A stretch of 7,813 bases of DNA, from contig CAUHFD010000140.1 in the NCBI GenBank assembly GCA_959605275.1, positions 1 to 7,813 on the forward strand. Direction: 5' to 3'. Source of the DNA: an uncultured Eubacteriales bacterium (GTDB lineage Bacteria; Bacillota; Clostridia; Oscillospirales; Ruminococcaceae). Shown here piece after piece: positions 5,944 to 7,813 of the stretch (position 1 is the stretch's first letter; each line of letters begins with the position of its first letter). Under the pieces are notes generated by a model, which saw only the letters and a program-made list of their open reading frames with translations, searched no databases and was not told the DNA's origin. A program made the translations under genes and the position numbers.

Positions 5944-7134
5944 ATGGCAGTAAAAACAAAAGCGCCGGTCGCACAGCCGATGCCGACCACAGAGGAAGAA
6001 AAGAAAAAAGCGCTGCAAACGGCATTGGAGCAGATTGAAAAGAAGTTCGGCAAAGGCGCCGTTATGAAGCTGGGGCAGGCTGCGGCAATGAATGTGGATG
6101 CAATTTCTACCGGCTCTATCGGATTGGATTTGGCATTGGGAATTGGCGGTGTGCCAAAAGGCAGAATTATCGAGGTGTTCGGACCGGAATCCTCCGGCAA
6201 GACAACTGTGGCGCTTCAGGTGATTGCGCAGGCACAGAAAAAAGGCGGAGACGCTGCTTTTATTGATGTGGAGCACGCGCTGGATCCGGTGTATGCGAAA
6301 GCACTGGGGGTAGATATTGACGGATTGCTGGTTTCGCAGCCTGACACCGGAGAGCAGGCACTTGAAATCACCGAGGCATTGGTGCGTTCGGGCGCAATCG
6401 ACGTTATCGTTATCGACTCGGTTGCCGCTATGACAACGCAGGCGGAAATTGAAGGCGATATGGGACAATCACATGTCGGCTTGCAGGCACGGTTGATGTC
6501 ACAGGCTTTGAGAAAGCTGACCAGTGTGATTTCGCGATCCAACTGTGTGGCAATCTTTATCAATCAGGTGCGAGAAAAAATCGGTGTCATGTATGGGAAT
6601 CCCGAAACCACACCAGGCGGACGCGCACTGAAATTTTATTCGTCTGTTCGTATTGAAGTACGCCGCGCCGAAGTGATTAAAGACGGCACCGAAATAATTG
6701 GTAACCGCACCAAATGTAAGGTCGTGAAAAACAAGGTGGCGCCGCCGTTTAAAGAAGCAGAGTTTGATATTATGTACGGCACCGGTATTTCCCATGAAGG
6801 GGAACTGTTGGATATGGCAGTAGACATGAAAATCATTAACAAGAGCGGTTCCTGGTTTTCCTATAAAGGAGAGCGCTTGGGACAGGGACGGGATAATATC
6901 AAGATTTATTTGAAACAGAATCCCGCTGTTTGCGATGAAATCGAGAAGCTAGTTATGGAAAAGGCATTGAAAGCGATTTCCGATGCGAAAGAGGCCGCTG
7001 CCAACGGCACCAAAGTGTCTTCCGCTGCCAAAGCCGATGAGGACGATGATGCTGATGAGGGGCAGGAAACCAAAAGACCGGTAAGGCGCACTTCTTCGGT
7101 TGAAGTGGAGCCGGATGAAGCGGATTTTGAATAA
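5944..7134 (+). CDS. recA: Recombinase RecA
   Basis: RecA binds single-stranded DNA as an ATP-dependent filament, drives homologous strand exchange, and stimulates LexA self-cleavage. The protein is 396 aa. Visible landmarks are Walker A GPESSGKTT (80-88, Lys86), the catalytic Glu110 in FIDVEHALDP, Walker B VIVIDS with Asp158, the allosteric Gln208 in FINQV, and loop L2 GNPETTPGG (218-226). All sit 14 residues later than in E. coli RecA, matching a longer charged N-terminus (MAVKTKAPVAQP...). The C-terminal tail (about 356-396) is strongly acidic with a short basic patch (KRPVRRTSS), as is common for regulatory RecA tails. A good Shine-Dalgarno (GGAGGAA, 5929-5935) precedes the ATG. It has its own predicted promoter in prmC and is followed 2 nt later by its modulator recX. 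Confidence 0.99.
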   Translation: MAVKTKAPVAQPMPTTEEEKKKALQTALEQIEKKFGKGAVMKLGQAAAMNVDAISTGSIGLDLALGIGGVPKGRIIEVFGPESSGKTTVALQVIAQAQKKGGDAAFIDVEHALDPVYAKALGVDIDGLLVSQPDTGEQALEITEALVRSGAIDVIVIDSVAAMTTQAEIEGDMGQSHVGLQARLMSQALRKLTSVISRSNCVAIFINQVREKIGVMYGNPETTPGGRALKFYSSVRIEVRRAEVIKDGTEIIGNRTKCKVVKNKVAPPFKEAEFDIMYGTGISHEGELLDMAVDMKIINKSGSWFSYKGERLGQGRDNIKIYLKQNPAVCDEIEKLVMEKALKAISDAKEAAANGTKVSSAAKADEDDDADEGQETKRPVRRTSSVEVEPDEADFE

Positions 7135-7136
7135 TC

Positions 7137-7745
7137 ATGAAGATTACGGCAATTGAAAAAAATAAAGGCTCTCGCTATACCATATATGTTGACGATGATT
7201 ACTGGTACATCCTGGATTATGAGCTGATTGTTTTAAACGGACTTCGAGTGGGCTTCGAATGTGACGAGGAGTTCCTGGAGGATCTGAGAGAGCAGGCACA
7301 GCGGCGAAAAGCGAGAGAACGCGCTTTTTATCTGCTGGAATATCGTGACCACACCCGTAAGGAACTGGTAGATAAGCTTTTAAAATCAGTTCCCCTTGAA
7401 ATAGCAGAGCAAACGGCAGACCGGATGGAAGAGTTGGGCTATCTGGATGACAGAAAGTATGCCAAGCAATATGCCGTCGTGCTGTTGGAACAGAAAAAAA
7501 TGTCAAAGCGGGCAGCACTCTACAAGATGCAGCAAAAAGGGATCAGCAAGGCGCTTGCAGAGGAAATTTTTGCCGATATGGATATTGACCCCAGAGACCA
7601 GATACGGGATCTGATCGAGCAGAAATATGAACGGTATTTGGTAGATCGCAAGGGCTTGCAAAAAACAGTGAATGCTTTAATGCGGCTGGGATACAATTAT
7701 TATGACGTAAAAGATGTTGTGCGGGAATATTATGAAGAAGAATAA
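7137..7745 (+). CDS. recX: Regulatory protein RecX
   Basis: RecX binds RecA filaments and inhibits or remodels them, limiting recombinase and coprotease activity. The protein is 202 aa, within the family range. An N-terminal beta-rich region (1-50; KITAIEKNKGSRYTIYVDDD) precedes three helical RecX repeats at roughly 57-107, 107-150 and 153-200. Signatures include ARERAFYLLEYRDHTRKEL (59-77), MEELGYLDDRKYAKQY (97-112) and the closing LMRLGYNYYDVKDVV (181-195). The ATG comes 2 nt after the recA stop and has no clear Shine-Dalgarno sequence at normal spacing (nearest GAAGCGGA at 7117-7124), so translation is probably coupled to recA. This keeps RecX below RecA levels. Confidence 0.96.
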   Translation: MKITAIEKNKGSRYTIYVDDDYWYILDYELIVLNGLRVGFECDEEFLEDLREQAQRRKARERAFYLLEYRDHTRKELVDKLLKSVPLEIAEQTADRMEELGYLDDRKYAKQYAVVLLEQKKMSKRAALYKMQQKGISKALAEEIFADMDIDPRDQIRDLIEQKYERYLVDRKGLQKTVNALMRLGYNYYDVKDVVREYYEEE

Positions 7746-7794
7746 GAAACTGGCGGAAAAAATAGTTTGTTTAAGATGAAAGGAAACAATTTTC

Positions 7795-7813
7795 ATGGAG
7801 AAAAAGTCCGTAA
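7795..7813 (+). CDS. Start of a further gene, cut by the window end
   Basis: An ATG at 7795 follows GAAAGGAAA (7778-7786) at good spacing and opens a frame reading MEKKSV up to the window edge. It lies 49 nt after the recX stop with no terminator between. The N-terminus is polar, so it does not look like ribonuclease Y (a membrane-anchored protein often found after recX). miaB is one possibility from neighbourhood alone. Six residues are too few to identify it. Confidence 0.6.

Noticed and set aside
5809..6468. Long minus-strand frame (219 codons) antisense to prmC and recA
   Set aside because: It is antisense to the well-conserved recA coding sequence. Its product is rich in Cys, His and Arg and resembles no family, as expected for a shadow frame.
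7746..7794. Terminator after recX: AAACT/AGTTT stem near TTTGTTT
   Set aside because: The stem is only 5 bp, has no GC-rich core, and lacks a proper downstream T-run, so it is not a credible intrinsic terminator.

Overview
The window reads as an ordinary chromosome segment from a Gram-positive-type anaerobe of the class Clostridia, possibly the Oscillospiraceae or a related family. This placement is inferred from the protein families (an OmpR-type two-component pair, a DUF1385/YqhQ-type protein beside PrmC, RecA followed directly by RecX), the AGGAGG-like ribosome binding sites, the use of TTG and GTG starts, and the moderate GC content. All recognised genes lie on the + strand.

Layout. Bases 1-436 hold no convincing gene. 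They contain a repeat array: two 92-bp units that are 90/92 identical, then a longer diverged unit with extra hairpins. Each unit starts with a dyad, GTTAT-A-ATAAC, that overlaps a perfect extended -10 box. Bases 437-4095 form a signalling module: a secreted lipoprotein with Asp-rich FG-GAP-like loops, an OmpR-family response regulator, and a two-transmembrane histidine kinase. The kinase gene overlaps the next gene by 11 nt. That gene encodes a DUF1385 membrane protein, which overlaps prmC (release-factor glutamine methyltransferase) by 7 nt. After a 51-nt gap come recA and recX, only 2 nt apart. A new gene starts at 7795 and is cut by the window end.

How they may work together. The lipoprotein, regulator and kinase probably form one envelope-sensing unit; the lipoprotein's involvement is inferred from position alone. 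DUF1385 and prmC are translationally coupled to the kinase gene and are probably co-transcribed with it. recA-recX can be transcribed separately from a strong-looking extended -10 promoter inside the 3' end of prmC. No intrinsic terminator is evident between any of the genes, so read-through along the whole block is possible.

No clearly novel defence or mobile system is visible. The least explained parts are the 5' repeat array, the lipoprotein, and the unknown role of the DUF1385 protein with its conserved His/Glu/Cys motifs.
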